Origin: CAVQEG01 sp963711465
GTDB lineage: Bacteria; Bacteroidota; Ignavibacteria; OLB7
Assembly: GCA_963711465.1 (NCBI GenBank)
Contig: CAVQEG010000001.1
Location: 558,001-622,000, forward strand
Direction: 5' to 3'
Length of the DNA: 64,000 nucleotides
Part shown: positions 35,201 to 43,779 of the stretch, piece after piece
Numbering within the stretch: position 1 is the stretch's first letter
How the letters are laid out: each line of letters opens with the position of its first letter
The notes under the pieces: model-generated
Told to the model about the DNA's origin: nothing
Database searches by the model: none
The model's input: only the letters and a program-made list of their open reading frames with translations
Made by a program: the position numbers and the translations under genes

Positions 35201-35419
35201 GTGTTTCTGGATGCGGGAGCGGCATGGGATCACGACTTCCATCCGTTCACACGTGACGTGCGCGGCCAGTTGATGACCGATCAGCTGCTGCTCGGTACCG
35301 GCCTCGGAGCGCGCGCCTACGTCTTCGGAATTCCTGCCAGGCTCGATGTCGGGTGGAGCTTCGACTTCGACCACTGGAGCAAGCCGAAGTACTATCTGTC
35401 GATGGGATACGACTTCTAG
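32276..35419 (+). CDS. Peptidase-MA-like metalloprotease, propeller and BamA-like barrel
   Basis: A 1047-residue exported protein with the same plan as 28626-31532. A signal peptide (ending near PAGAQ), then a gluzincin-type domain with HHELVHAV near 145 and WMNEGLAEYES for the third zinc ligand. From about 300 to 590 are PD40/TolB repeats (ALSPNGDRLAFIS, AWSPDGHQIAFSA, DWSRDGRRLAFEG, HWAPDSRTVYFLS). A Ser/Thr-rich linker follows. The last 370 residues look like a surface-antigen (BamA/Omp85-type) barrel, with FMIGGVDNWLNWDY and NPLRGFDFG. Such proteins are widespread in Bacteroidota and Gemmatimonadota, but their function is not established. Confidence 0.78.
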   Translation: MSRLHRSFELCLAPAMAVLALLIVGTTPAGAQQFGKNKVQYRSFDWKYIQTTHFDIYFYDSSGYYLANFAAHVAENALEQIEGHLHYQITDRIPIVVYRSHNDFQQTNVVGEYMPEGVGGVTELFKNRVVVPYEGDWEKFRHVVHHELVHAVLNDKFYGGSIQSLITNNVRFMLPIWMNEGLAEYESEHGYDIETDMFIRDAVIGGYLPSLSQLDGYFAYRGGQAFYWYVEKTYGRDKIGELLNRAKVSGSLDQAFIGAFGKTVDEFSKQWMYDLKKIYWPDIADRQRPIDFAVNLTDHEKTESYFNTSPALSPNGDRLAFISDFDGPRSVYVMDVTTHQVQRIVEGETNSDFEELHLISPGIAWSPDGHQIAFSAKSSGSDVIYVIDVDRDTRREIDLDMDAIYSVDWSRDGRRLAFEGIHGSSSDIYTYDLTNDSLANLTADVYSDYDPHWAPDSRTVYFLSDRRGHAVRSSTSSNLLVWNYDYDACDIYSIDADTYALKRITNSDDVRESSPIPGADGRLIYVSEKNGIDNIYVVDQPGGTPRPITNSISGIKQLSVSRDGSRLAFNAWNTSGYDIFMMRMPYDSHMDVASLAPTKFVLHARGDSRADSTARPASGVDSAVTVVTDVGSYGRVRVDPTESVAMRDQSTTPVLPATSSSSAGSMDPPRDALTSTGEYRIKDYKLRFTPDIIQATGNYSSFYGVQGVVQMLFSDMLGNHQLYLASNLQLDLKNSDFILSYAYLPERIDYQFGLFQSSQLLWVREPEGSLALTRFRQFGASATASRPFDRFSRIDASLTGFGVTREAVAESTLPDQSKPVLVPSISYVFDNTENWAFGPVAGSRYDITVSASPKLGPDGVGFVTLMGDMRHYVDLGNQYSLALRGAGGASFGPGPQRFMIGGVDNWLNWDYTDRMPIENAEDFTFLTPSNPLRGFDFGQQIGSKYFLGNMELRFPLFRALVTGPLPMLFQYVSGAVFLDAGAAWDHDFHPFTRDVRGQLMTDQLLLGTGLGARAYVFGIPARLDVGWSFDFDHWSKPKYYLSMGYDF

Positions 35420-35586
35420 CACACTGTCGAAGCGCCGTCATCTGCGGAGCCGGTCCCGCGTCTTCACGGGATCTGCCCGTCATTCCGACGTGAATGCCAC
35501 CGGAGCATCCCGCTCACCGCGGCGTCCCTGGGGCCGCAGCATTTGCTCGAATTCGGACACCTTGCGGCCAACCGGCATTTGAACGG

Positions 35587-36570
35587 TCAACGCACCCTCA
35601 GTACATCGGGAGGCTTCCAGGCGGTGGCGTCGCTGATCGCGGCGCGTACGGCATCGACGGTGATCGCCGAGACCGGCTGATCGTCCGGCGGCTGCACGAC
35701 CGCGCTGCGATCGGACAGTGGACGGAACCGTCGGAGGTTGTCGGCCGAAGGGGGAAAGAGCCCGACGGTCGCGCGATTGAAGGCCGACGCGAGGTGAATC
35801 ACCGACGTGTCGGGGGAGACCACCAGCGACGCACGCGATACGATTTCCGCCGCCTCGAGTATTGAATCCGACTGTGGTGCGACGGCCCCATTCGAGGCGG
35901 CGCAGATTTCAGCGGCACGTTCCCGATCCGCCGGGTCGTGCAGTACGACGACCTCGCCGAGGGTTCCGAGGGCTTCCACCAGTTCCATCCATTTCCTTCC
36001 CAGCCAGAAGCGCGCCGGGCTCCCGGCAGAAATGTTGACGACGACGAATCCATGCGCATCACCGATCGACCGTCGAACGGCGTTGCGGGCGGATTCGGGA
36101 ACGTTGATCCGCGGCCTTCGGGCGAATCGCATCTCCGGTGCAAGGATCTTCAGCGGAGCCAGGGCGATGTCGACGAAGTGCCCGGGAGGATCTGCGTCGG
36201 GAACGTCGGTGACGGCGCGGCGCGGTCGATTGCTCGGGTGAACGAGGATGCGGCGAGAGTTGACGATCTCGGCGACGATTCGGGAGGTGCGCGAATGGCT
36301 GTGCTTCGGATCGACGTACAGGTCGTTGCGTCGAAGGCGCAGGGCGCGCAACAGACCGGCGAAGGCGATCGGGCCGCGTGGCAGCTCGATGACGCGATCG
36401 ACGTCGGGATCGTTGCGGGCGATGATGGCGTTTCGTTGTGAGCAGACGACGCTGATGCGCGCCTCGGGGTAGAGCAGCCGCAGTCCGTTGAACAGCGGTG
36501 TCGTCAGGATCATGTCCCCGAGCTTCCCCGGCTGCATGACCATGATTCTTCCAATCGCCTCGTCGCGCAT
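35587..36570 (-). CDS. Glycosyltransferase family 9 (heptosyltransferase-like)
   Basis: A 327-residue cytoplasmic GT-B enzyme. IMVMQPGKLGDMILTTPLFN is the classic start of GT9, and LVVSPDTSVIHLASAFNRA the donor-binding end. GT9 enzymes add heptose or related sugars to lipopolysaccharide cores. This protein lacks obvious heptose-specific residues, so the sugar is uncertain. It follows the PorE-like gene by 36 bases and may share its transcript. Confidence 0.85.
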   Translation of the reverse strand: MRDEAIGRIMVMQPGKLGDMILTTPLFNGLRLLYPEARISVVCSQRNAIIARNDPDVDRVIELPRGPIAFAGLLRALRLRRNDLYVDPKHSHSRTSRIVAEIVNSRRILVHPSNRPRRAVTDVPDADPPGHFVDIALAPLKILAPEMRFARRPRINVPESARNAVRRSIGDAHGFVVVNISAGSPARFWLGRKWMELVEALGTLGEVVVLHDPADRERAAEICAASNGAVAPQSDSILEAAEIVSRASLVVSPDTSVIHLASAFNRATVGLFPPSADNLRRFRPLSDRSAVVQPPDDQPVSAITVDAVRAAISDATAWKPPDVLRVR

Positions 36571-36606
36571 CGTGATACCACCTGCCGTTTGATTCCCTCG
36601 CCGCAT

Positions 36607-38691
36607 CTACCGAGACGATTCGGGCTGACCGCGAAGCACTTCGAATTCAACCCGCCGATTCTTCTGGCGACCGTCGCCGGTCGCATTCGACGCCACCGGC
36701 CGGCTCTCACCGAAGCCCTCGGCGCTGAGCCGCGAGCGATCGATGCCATGCGAGGCAATGTACTCGGCGACGTTTCGCGCGCGCTCCTCGGAGAGCTGCC
36801 GGTTCGCATCGGCCGATCCCACGTCGTCGGTGTGTCCCATGATCCGGATGCTGACGTCGGGATTCTCCTGGAGCATCGTCACCACGCGGTCGAGCTCGTC
36901 GCGGCTGACCGGCTTGAGTTCCGCGGTGCCGGTTTGGAACAGGATCGTCTTCAACCGGACGATGCTGCCGGTCTCAAGCGGCGTCATCGGAAGGTCGAGC
37001 GTCTGTTGCCGGAACTCGTCGGATCGATCGACGCGGACGTCGCTGCTTGCGGCGGCGAAGCCGTTCGCACGGGCCGTGACACGATAGGTCGTTCCGCCGG
37101 CAACGGTGATCCGGTAGCTGCCGTCGGTGGGACCGGAACGGGCGACGCCCGTGTCTCCGGCGCCGACGGCCTCGTAGCGCAGCTGCGCCTCGATCGGTTC
37201 GCCGGTGCGTTCGTTGTAGACGCGTCCGGCGAGCAACACGACCGGTCGCGGGCCGAGCACCTTCGGAAGGCGGATCCTGTAAATGTCCTCACCGCCGAAT
37301 CCGTCCGACGCGCTCGCTCCGGTGGTGTCGCCCGATGCGAGCGTCGTGGAATCCTCGGTGACGAAGCAGGCGTAGTCGCCGGCCGCCGAGACGGTGAAGT
37401 AGGCGTCCCACCCGGCCGAGTTGATGCGCGGCCCCAGATTCTGCGGCTTCGACCAGTGGTGCCACGTGTCGTCGAGGCGACGCGACACGAAGATGTCGCT
37501 GCCGCCGTAACCGCTTCTGCCGTCGGTGGAGAAGTAGAGCGTGCGGCCATCGGAGGCGAGGAACGGCGTGGCCTCGTCGCCGACGGAGTTGATCTCGTCT
37601 GAGAGATTCTCCGGTTCCGACCACTCGCCGTTGCGGAGGTGGCTGACGTAGAGATCTCTCCGGCCGTAGCTGTCGCGCCGCGCGATAGCCAGAATCATTG
37701 CGGTGCCGCTGTTGGCCAGCGCGTACTCGCTGTAGCGGGAGTAGTTGTAGAAGTTGCGGATCACCAGCGCCGCCGGGTGCGACCAGCCGGTGTCGGTACG
37801 GTGCGTCACCGAGACCCCCCCGGCGACCGATCCGTCCGGCAGATAGATGTTGCCGACCAGAAGCGTATTCCCATCGGGAGAAATCGACGAGACGTAATTC
37901 GAGTTCACCGTGTTCAACGGCGGGCCGAGATTCTCGGCCGTCGTCCAGTGCCCGTCGGTGAAGTGCGACACCCAGATGTCGTCGTTGTCGAGACGACCGC
38001 CGGTATTTCCCGGGTAGTTCTTCCGGGAGAAGTAGAGCGTCGTGCCGTCGGGACTGATCCGGGGAAAGACGTCGGTGAAGGGCGTATTGATCGCCTCACC
38101 GAGGTTCTCGGCCGGCTCGGTGAAGTCCATTTCTCCGGCCAGGTTGATCTTCGCCTTCAGTGGCTCATTCGATTCACTGATACCGATCGCGTCGATCTCG
38201 TTCCACCCGTCGACTGCGCCGGGATCGGTGTCGACCTGCACCTCATCGACGCGGTAGTCTGTCAGCGGAAACGTGATCGTGAGCATCCGGCTGGGAACGT
38301 CGGCGGCGGCCGGCTTCGCCTCGTAGACCTGGTGCCCGACGCCGAGCGTATCGAAGACCGTCACACGGATGACCGCGCCGGGATTGGCGTTCTCCGCAAT
38401 GGCGACCTGCCGGATGCGCATCGGACGACGGTAGAACACGCGGATGAACGCCGTGTCCGGCCGCTCGTTGCCCACGAAGTCCGCCGCGACGCGCCAGGCA
38501 TAGGGGCTCGATCCTCCCGGAGGCATCGAATTCGGTTCGCCGAGCACCTGCCAGGCACTGAATGCGTCGGCACTGAAATGAGAGGAGTAGGCGCTCATTT
38601 CCCACGCCCATTCCACCGTCTGTGCGGAGGCGACGCGGGCCGAAGCGATGGCGATCACGATGAGCGCAATGGCGCGTGTGGAGGTCTTCAT
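36607..38691 (-). CDS. PorE-like PD40/OmpA outer-membrane protein
   Basis: A 694-residue exported protein. After a signal peptide (IALIVIAIASARVASAQ) comes a beta-rich N-terminal domain (about 30-180). Next are PD40 repeats (PRISPDGTTLYFSRKN, SSISPDGNTLLVGN, PFLASDGRTLYFSTDGRSGY), then a carboxypeptidase-regulatory-like domain (GRVYNERTGEPIEAQLRYEA) and an OmpA peptidoglycan-binding domain (GHTDDVGSADANRQLSEERA). The order propeller, regulatory domain, OmpA matches PorE of type IX secretion, without the N-terminal TPRs. A role in anchoring the system or cargo to the wall is inferred. Confidence 0.78.
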   Translation of the reverse strand: MKTSTRAIALIVIAIASARVASAQTVEWAWEMSAYSSHFSADAFSAWQVLGEPNSMPPGGSSPYAWRVAADFVGNERPDTAFIRVFYRRPMRIRQVAIAENANPGAVIRVTVFDTLGVGHQVYEAKPAAADVPSRMLTITFPLTDYRVDEVQVDTDPGAVDGWNEIDAIGISESNEPLKAKINLAGEMDFTEPAENLGEAINTPFTDVFPRISPDGTTLYFSRKNYPGNTGGRLDNDDIWVSHFTDGHWTTAENLGPPLNTVNSNYVSSISPDGNTLLVGNIYLPDGSVAGGVSVTHRTDTGWSHPAALVIRNFYNYSRYSEYALANSGTAMILAIARRDSYGRRDLYVSHLRNGEWSEPENLSDEINSVGDEATPFLASDGRTLYFSTDGRSGYGGSDIFVSRRLDDTWHHWSKPQNLGPRINSAGWDAYFTVSAAGDYACFVTEDSTTLASGDTTGASASDGFGGEDIYRIRLPKVLGPRPVVLLAGRVYNERTGEPIEAQLRYEAVGAGDTGVARSGPTDGSYRITVAGGTTYRVTARANGFAAASSDVRVDRSDEFRQQTLDLPMTPLETGSIVRLKTILFQTGTAELKPVSRDELDRVVTMLQENPDVSIRIMGHTDDVGSADANRQLSEERARNVAEYIASHGIDRSRLSAEGFGESRPVASNATGDGRQKNRRVEFEVLRGQPESSR

Positions 38692-38811
38692 GCTGGTGCG
38701 TGAATGTCGAATCCACGCATGATAGGGAGGCTGCAGGGTGGAGGACAAGGTCATCCGATGTGATTGCGACGCGATGGCGAACCGACCGACCGGGTGCCGG
38801 AGGCGGAGCGC

Positions 38812-39306
38812 TCAACCGCTCAGCCGTTCGAGCACACGCGGTGGAAGTGTCCAGAGCAGAACACCGGCGGGCGTCGGGCGCAGGCGCTGCAGATCGACAC
38901 AGGTGACCGACGCCTTTCGAACATCCACCCGCAGCGTAGACTCCGCCACAAGGCCACTGATGATGCCGCCCATGCTCGGCTGATGTCCCGTCAACAGCAG
39001 TCGACGGACGTCCTCGTTCTCCGCAATCAACGCCGCTGAATCCTCGTAGGGTGCGAACGGAACCAGCCGCTCGTCGAAGAGGATGTCCTCAGCATGACCG
39101 GTTATGCGTGCGAAGATCTCGGCTGTCTGTCTCGCACGCGTGTAGGGACTCGAGGCGATCCGGTCGAATTCGACCCCGAGCCGCCGGAGGCCCTTTGCGA
39201 CCATCGCTGTTCGCAGCGTCCCCTTGGTGCTCAGTCGCCGATCGGCGTCCCTGCCGCTGGAAGACGACTCTTCGGCGATGCCGTGACGCACGAGGTAGAG
39301 AATCAT
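38812..39306 (-). CDS. sixA: SixA-like phosphohistidine phosphatase
   Basis: A 164-residue histidine phosphatase that opens MILYLVRHGIAEE, with the catalytic RHG. SSPYTRARQTAE and LLTGHQPSMG complete the active site. SixA removes phosphate from histidine-phosphotransfer domains; small members are annotated alike, so the substrate is uncertain. The ATG at 39306 directly precedes the first strand. The gene is divergent from the carboxymuconolactone decarboxylase-like gene. Confidence 0.85.
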   Translation of the reverse strand: MILYLVRHGIAEESSSSGRDADRRLSTKGTLRTAMVAKGLRRLGVEFDRIASSPYTRARQTAEIFARITGHAEDILFDERLVPFAPYEDSAALIAENEDVRRLLLTGHQPSMGGIISGLVAESTLRVDVRKASVTCVDLQRLRPTPAGVLLWTLPPRVLERLSG

Positions 39307-39398
39307 GCGGCGAAGATACGAACGCACCGCCCAACCGACGGGGGCCCGTATCTTCGGGATTCTTCGTCCTGTCCACGCTCACAATCGCGACTTCGCCC

Positions 39399-39746
39399 AT
39401 GGCTGAATTTCCCCGCCCACCCAGGCGTTACTCCCAGTTCACCAGCCGCTACCCCACGCTCGAGACTGCGTGGAAACTCATCGCCGATGCCGGCGCCGAC
39501 GGTCCGCTCACAGCGCGTGAACAGCGCCTGATCAAGCTCGCGATCGCCATTGGCGCGATGCGCGAGGGTTCGGTGCACGCCAGTGTCCGTAAGGCGGTCG
39601 CCATGGAAATTCCACGGGAAGAAATCGAACAGGTGATCGCCCTTGCTGCCGGTACGCTCGGAATGCCTTCGACCGTTGCCGTCTACTCATGGGTGCAGGA
39701 CTGCATGACCCGTGAGCAGGGCGGGGGCGAGTCCGAAAACGTGTAG
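39399..39746 (+). CDS. Carboxymuconolactone decarboxylase family (AhpD-like)
   Basis: A 115-residue protein of the AhpD/CMD fold: LTAREQRLIKLAIAIGAMRE, GSVHASVRKAVAMEIPREEI and EQVIALAAGTLGMPST. The usual CxxC pair of peroxidase-type AhpD is absent: EGSVHASV stands where CxxCxxH would be. A redox role through that pair is therefore unlikely. MobA follows 21 bases later and may be co-transcribed. Confidence 0.8.
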   Translation: MAEFPRPPRRYSQFTSRYPTLETAWKLIADAGADGPLTAREQRLIKLAIAIGAMREGSVHASVRKAVAMEIPREEIEQVIALAAGTLGMPSTVAVYSWVQDCMTREQGGGESENV

Positions 39747-39767
39747 GCAGCATACCTCCAGTTCCTC

Positions 39768-40364
39768 ATGAACGTTCCCTCCTCGTCATCACCGCCGACG
39801 GTCGTCATCCTCGCCGGTGGTCGCAGTCGGAGAATGGGCGTCGACAAGGCGACGCTGTCGCTCGATGGTCACACGTTCCTCGAACGCTCCGCGATGGCGG
39901 CTCTCGACGCCGGGCTGAACGCCGTCGTCATCGGCCGCGAGCAGCCGGGAGACTGGCGGATTCCTGAGGTGGACTTCTTCGACGACGAGCAACCCGACGC
40001 CGGACCGCTCGCGGCACTTGCGACCGCGCTTCGCCGTGTCCGCAGCGACGTGCTCGCCATCGGCTGCGATATGCCGTGCCTCAGCGGCATTGTGCTGCTG
40101 TGGCTTGCTCTCGAAGCTACCCGTGCTCCGGCGCCCCTGGGCGTCGTGTGCGCAGGACCCAACGGCGTCGAACCGCTGCTGTGCTGCTATCGACTCGAAT
40201 CGCTGCCGCTGATCGACCGGCTGCTTGCCAGCGGTGAGCGCTCGCTTCAGGCGCTGCTCGATGGCGGCAGCTTCGTCAAGGCGGTCATTCCGGAAGAGAT
40301 GCGACGGGCGGTGACGAACGTGAACACGCCGGAGGAATTCCGTCGTCTGATCGAGCGGGACTGA
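39768..40364 (+). CDS. mobA: Molybdenum cofactor guanylyltransferase
   Basis: A 198-residue nucleotidyltransferase that attaches GMP to molybdopterin. VVILAGGRSRRMGVDKATLS is the diagnostic N-terminal loop, with the catalytic Arg and Lys. DEQPDAGPLAALATAL and AIGCDMPCLS (metal-binding Asp) follow. Other moco genes and molybdoenzymes are not in the window. Converges with hemF. Confidence 0.9.
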   Translation: MNVPSSSSPPTVVILAGGRSRRMGVDKATLSLDGHTFLERSAMAALDAGLNAVVIGREQPGDWRIPEVDFFDDEQPDAGPLAALATALRRVRSDVLAIGCDMPCLSGIVLLWLALEATRAPAPLGVVCAGPNGVEPLLCCYRLESLPLIDRLLASGERSLQALLDGGSFVKAVIPEEMRRAVTNVNTPEEFRRLIERD

Positions 40365-40368
40365 TCCC

Positions 40369-41277
40369 TCAGACGTCCGACGCCCAGTCGCGGGGATTGC
40401 GCAGCCAGTCCATGAGCCTACGCTCGGATTCGGTCGCGTCCATGTCGGCGTCGTAGTCGAAATTCACCACCGGTGGAAGACTCATCAGAATGCTCTCGGT
40501 GCGGCCCTGCGTCTCCAGGCCGAAGAGCGTCCCACGGTCGTAGACGAGGTTGAATTCGACATAGCGACCACGACGCAACAACTGGAATTTCTTCTCCCGC
40601 TCGGAATAGGGCTCGTCCCGGTGTCGTTCGACGATCGGCATGTACGCGGGCAGCAGCGCGCGGCCCATCGCGAACTGAAACTCCAGCCAGCGCTCCATTT
40701 CGGGCGGCGTTCCTCGGAGATAGTCATAGAACACGCCGCCGACGCCACGCGCCTCACCCCGATGTCGGATGAAGAAGTAGTCGTCGCAAGCCGCCTTGAA
40801 TTTCTCATAGACGCCCGGACCGAATGGCTCTGCGGCGTCGTGCAGGACGCGATGGAAGTGGCGCGGATCGCGTTCATCGGCGATGTACGGTGTCAGATCC
40901 GCACCGCCCCCGAACCACGCATCGCCATTGGACTGCTCGAAGTACCGGTAGTTGGCGTGCACGGTTGGCACGCGCGGCGAAATCGGGTGGATGACGAGGG
41001 AAATTCCGGTGGCGAAGAACGAGGCGCTCTCGACCTGCATGCGCTCGGCGAGCTTCGCCGGCAGTTCCCCATGGACGACCGACGTGTTGACGCCACCCTT
41101 CTCGAAGACCGCTCCGTTCTCGATCACTCGGCTTCGACCGCCGCCGCCGCCGGGCCGCTCCCACGCGTCCTCGCGGAAGTGTCCACGTCCGTCGAGGCGC
41201 TCCAGTTCGGCGCAGATTCGGTTCTGAAGATCTTGGACGAAGGCGACCATGCGGTCGCGAATCGGGGCTGTCGGCAT
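40369..41277 (-). CDS. hemF: Oxygen-dependent coproporphyrinogen III oxidase
   Basis: A 302-residue heme-pathway enzyme that converts coproporphyrinogen III to protoporphyrinogen IX using O2. Family landmarks run through the protein: GGGGGRSRVIENGAVFEKGG, NGDAWFGGGADLTPYI, FFIRHRGEARGVGGVFYDYL and GRYVEFNLVYDRGTLFGLET. This shows that the organism lives at least partly with oxygen. It is 52 bases behind the PD40 gene and could be co-transcribed. Confidence 0.96.
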   Translation of the reverse strand: MPTAPIRDRMVAFVQDLQNRICAELERLDGRGHFREDAWERPGGGGGRSRVIENGAVFEKGGVNTSVVHGELPAKLAERMQVESASFFATGISLVIHPISPRVPTVHANYRYFEQSNGDAWFGGGADLTPYIADERDPRHFHRVLHDAAEPFGPGVYEKFKAACDDYFFIRHRGEARGVGGVFYDYLRGTPPEMERWLEFQFAMGRALLPAYMPIVERHRDEPYSEREKKFQLLRRGRYVEFNLVYDRGTLFGLETQGRTESILMSLPPVVNFDYDADMDATESERRLMDWLRNPRDWASDV

Positions 41278-41329
41278 GTGGGAATTCGGGGACGGGGTTG
41301 TAGAAAGCCGCCAAGATCGGGAAGTGTCC

Positions 41330-42982
41330 TCACCGGTCGATGTCGCGTTCGACGGTGATGGTGATGCGACGCTGCGCCTCGAGGCCGCCGCTGGTGGAAT
41401 CGACGCCGCCGGCCACCTGGCGGAAGCGCAGCCGGTTGGCCGCGAGCAGCGCCCGCACGTCGGGCGAATCCGACTGCTCGATCAACTTCTCGAGGAGCGT
41501 TCCGGCGAACCACGCGCGAAGGCCGGAGAGCTCCGGATTGCCAATGGTGTCGCCGGGATCTATCGTTTGCTGCTCGCCATTGACGGTGAAGAACGAGATG
41601 GGATCCGGCTCCTCGAAGAGTCCGTGGAACGGTCTCGGATCGGCGAATCCGGTCACGGTGATCTCCAGGTGCTCCGAGGAGTCGGCGATGCTCGCGAATG
41701 CAGGGATGATCCGATCGGCGATGGCCGTGCGCACCTCGCCGAAGACGTCCTCGACGCGATGTCCCCAGGCTTCGTACTGCTTGTAGCGCGCGCTGCCGGG
41801 ACTGAACCGCTCGATATACGTCGCACGGCGAAGGCCGTGCGTGAGCAGCGTGATCATCGAGTCGAGCGATTCGGGCGTGTTCGGCCGATAGTATCCGGTG
41901 ACGAAGAAGGGAATGTTGTAGGCACCGAGATCGAACGATTCGACCGTGTCCGGCAGTGGCGGTGCCTTCTCGAGCACGATGGGAACGGGTTTCGGAGGTG
42001 GGACGACCGGGCGGCCGCTCCAGATGTCGACGCCGCCGGGCCCGCCCGGCCGGGCGGTGGCGAGGTAGAACGTCGACGTGTCCGATGGTGCGACGATGAA
42101 CAGCTCGTCGTATGGCGTGTTGATGTCGCCTTCAAGATGCTCCGGCTCCCCGATGCGCCCGCCATTCATTGCTGCGACGTACAGGTCGTATCCGCCGGCG
42201 CCGCCGACGCGATCGCTGGAGAAGAACAGCCACCGACCGTCGGGCGTCAGGTACGGTGCCATGTCGTTCGCATCGGAATTGACCGACGGACCCGCGTTGA
42301 CGGGTTCACTCCAGAGGTCGTCGTCGACACGGTGGGAGATCCAGATGTCGAGTCCGCCGTAGCCGCCGGAACGATCCGAGGCGAAGAGCATCGTATTGCT
42401 ATCCCGTGACAGCGTGGGCTGCGACTCCCAGTATTCGGTGTTGACCGCGGGGCCCATGTTGCGCAGGGCGGCGATGATTCCCTCGATGATCCGGCCGATG
42501 TACAGATCGGTGTCACCGTAGCCGCCGTCTCGATCCGATGCGATCACGATTGTCTCGCCGTCTCCGGCGATGGCGGCTGAACCGTCGTTTGCCGCCGTGT
42601 TGACGCCCTGCAGCACCACTGCTGGCCGCCGCGCCCCGTTGGTGTCGAGCCGCGAGTACAACAGATCTGATTGGCCCGACGTGTCACTTCCGTGGGAGAA
42701 CGGCCGGTGCGAGGTGAACAGCAGCATCCGACCGTCCGGTCCGATGCACGGTGCGTAGTCGTTACGGATCGTATTGACGCGTCCATCCATCGGAACGAGC
42801 ACGTACTTGTCCGGAAGAGCCGGATGCACGACGAGCGTGTCGCCGGTTTGCAGTGAGTCGGTCTGTGCGATGGCCGTTCGATTGGCGATGAACGCCACGG
42901 CGATCCACAGCGCGAGGAGGATGCCCGGAGCGGTGGATGACTGACGGATGGGGAAACGGTATCGCACGGGCGGTGCTTTCAT
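41330..42982 (-). CDS. PD40-repeat outer-membrane protein with degenerate OmpA end
   Basis: A 550-residue exported protein with an N-terminal hydrophobic segment (GILLALWIAVAFIANRTAIA). From about 60 to 330 are PD40 repeats (YAPCIGPDGRMLLFTSHR, TLSRDSNTMLFASDRSGGYG, PYLTPDGRWLFFSSDRVGG). The end (LEITVTGFADPR, then RRITITVERDI) resembles the last strands of an OmpA domain, but the central peptidoglycan-binding residues are not clear. It is the third of three overlapping genes (ATGA with the preceding barrel), so its job probably depends on the barrel and the VWA protein. Confidence 0.68.
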   Translation of the reverse strand: MKAPPVRYRFPIRQSSTAPGILLALWIAVAFIANRTAIAQTDSLQTGDTLVVHPALPDKYVLVPMDGRVNTIRNDYAPCIGPDGRMLLFTSHRPFSHGSDTSGQSDLLYSRLDTNGARRPAVVLQGVNTAANDGSAAIAGDGETIVIASDRDGGYGDTDLYIGRIIEGIIAALRNMGPAVNTEYWESQPTLSRDSNTMLFASDRSGGYGGLDIWISHRVDDDLWSEPVNAGPSVNSDANDMAPYLTPDGRWLFFSSDRVGGAGGYDLYVAAMNGGRIGEPEHLEGDINTPYDELFIVAPSDTSTFYLATARPGGPGGVDIWSGRPVVPPPKPVPIVLEKAPPLPDTVESFDLGAYNIPFFVTGYYRPNTPESLDSMITLLTHGLRRATYIERFSPGSARYKQYEAWGHRVEDVFGEVRTAIADRIIPAFASIADSSEHLEITVTGFADPRPFHGLFEEPDPISFFTVNGEQQTIDPGDTIGNPELSGLRAWFAGTLLEKLIEQSDSPDVRALLAANRLRFRQVAGGVDSTSGGLEAQRRITITVERDIDR

Positions 42983-43779
42983 GGCGCAAAGAGGACGCCG
43001 ACGGTTGCCTGGATCGCACTGCTCTCCCACTGGTTGGTTCCCTTGTCGGAAATCGGACCGAGTGGCAGCACGTACAGCAGTTCGGGATTGACGTACAGAG
43101 GACCGCTCACGTGAAGAATCGCCCCGCCGCCGGCTCTCAGCGTGAACGTCGCCGTGTTCGCCAGCGCGAAGTTGCCGTCGAATACCACCTGTTCGGTGGA
43201 GCCGCCCAGGTAGTGCACCCCCGGCGGCCCGGTGATGCGCTCGGTCTTGACGTAGTGTTCCTGCACGAGCAGACTCATCGACGGTCCGACTGCCACGTAG
43301 AGCGGGGTGGACGGAATCATGACCGCAGCGAAGAGGTCGAGTGTTGCGGTGCCGAGCGTCGCATCGAGGCGATTGGCCAGTTCGACCGTCTCGACGCCAT
43401 TACCCGATCCGAAGAACGGGTACTCCTGGGACGTCGCGTCGAATCGACCGTCGCGACGCTCGTAGAGCAATCGCGGCGACAGTCGGAAGACGCGGCCGTA
43501 TGGAATGAACGCCCGCACGCCGCCGACCGCTCCGAAGCCCGTTCCGCCGTCGAACTGACAGCAGGTGACGCCGCCATCGGTTGTCACGAAGGTGCCGTCG
43601 TGGATGTTGTAGTCGAAACCGGCGAACGGACCGATCAGCAGCTTGACGCGAAAGCCCGGAACGAGGATGTGATCGCCTTCATAATCATCACGTGGCGGAT
43701 CGGCCTGCGCCGGGTGCTGAGCCGCTACGAGCATCACGCAAAACAGGACGAATCCGATCTGGCTGCAACGACGCCTCAT
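42979..43779 (-). CDS. Outer-membrane beta-barrel protein
   Basis: A 266-residue exported protein with a signal peptide (GFVLFCVMLVAAQHPAQA). The remaining sequence alternates polar and hydrophobic residues in short strands (VKLLIGPFAGFDYNIHDG, FRLSPRLLYERRDGRF, LYVNPELLYVLPLG), as in small OmpA/OmpW-like barrels. No PorP/SprF signature is visible. Start and stop overlap both neighbours by four bases, indicating translational coupling with the VWA protein before and the PD40 protein after it. Confidence 0.65.
   Translation of the reverse strand: MRRRCSQIGFVLFCVMLVAAQHPAQADPPRDDYEGDHILVPGFRVKLLIGPFAGFDYNIHDGTFVTTDGGVTCCQFDGGTGFGAVGGVRAFIPYGRVFRLSPRLLYERRDGRFDATSQEYPFFGSGNGVETVELANRLDATLGTATLDLFAAVMIPSTPLYVAVGPSMSLLVQEHYVKTERITGPPGVHYLGGSTEQVVFDGNFALANTATFTLRAGGGAILHVSGPLYVNPELLYVLPLGPISDKGTNQWESSAIQATVGVLFAP

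Noticed and set aside
39311..39356. Mirror-image TATCTTCG motifs as divergent promoters between sixA and the AhpD-like gene
   Set aside because: No TTG at the right distance, and for sixA the start site would fall at the start codon. Chance symmetry cannot be excluded.
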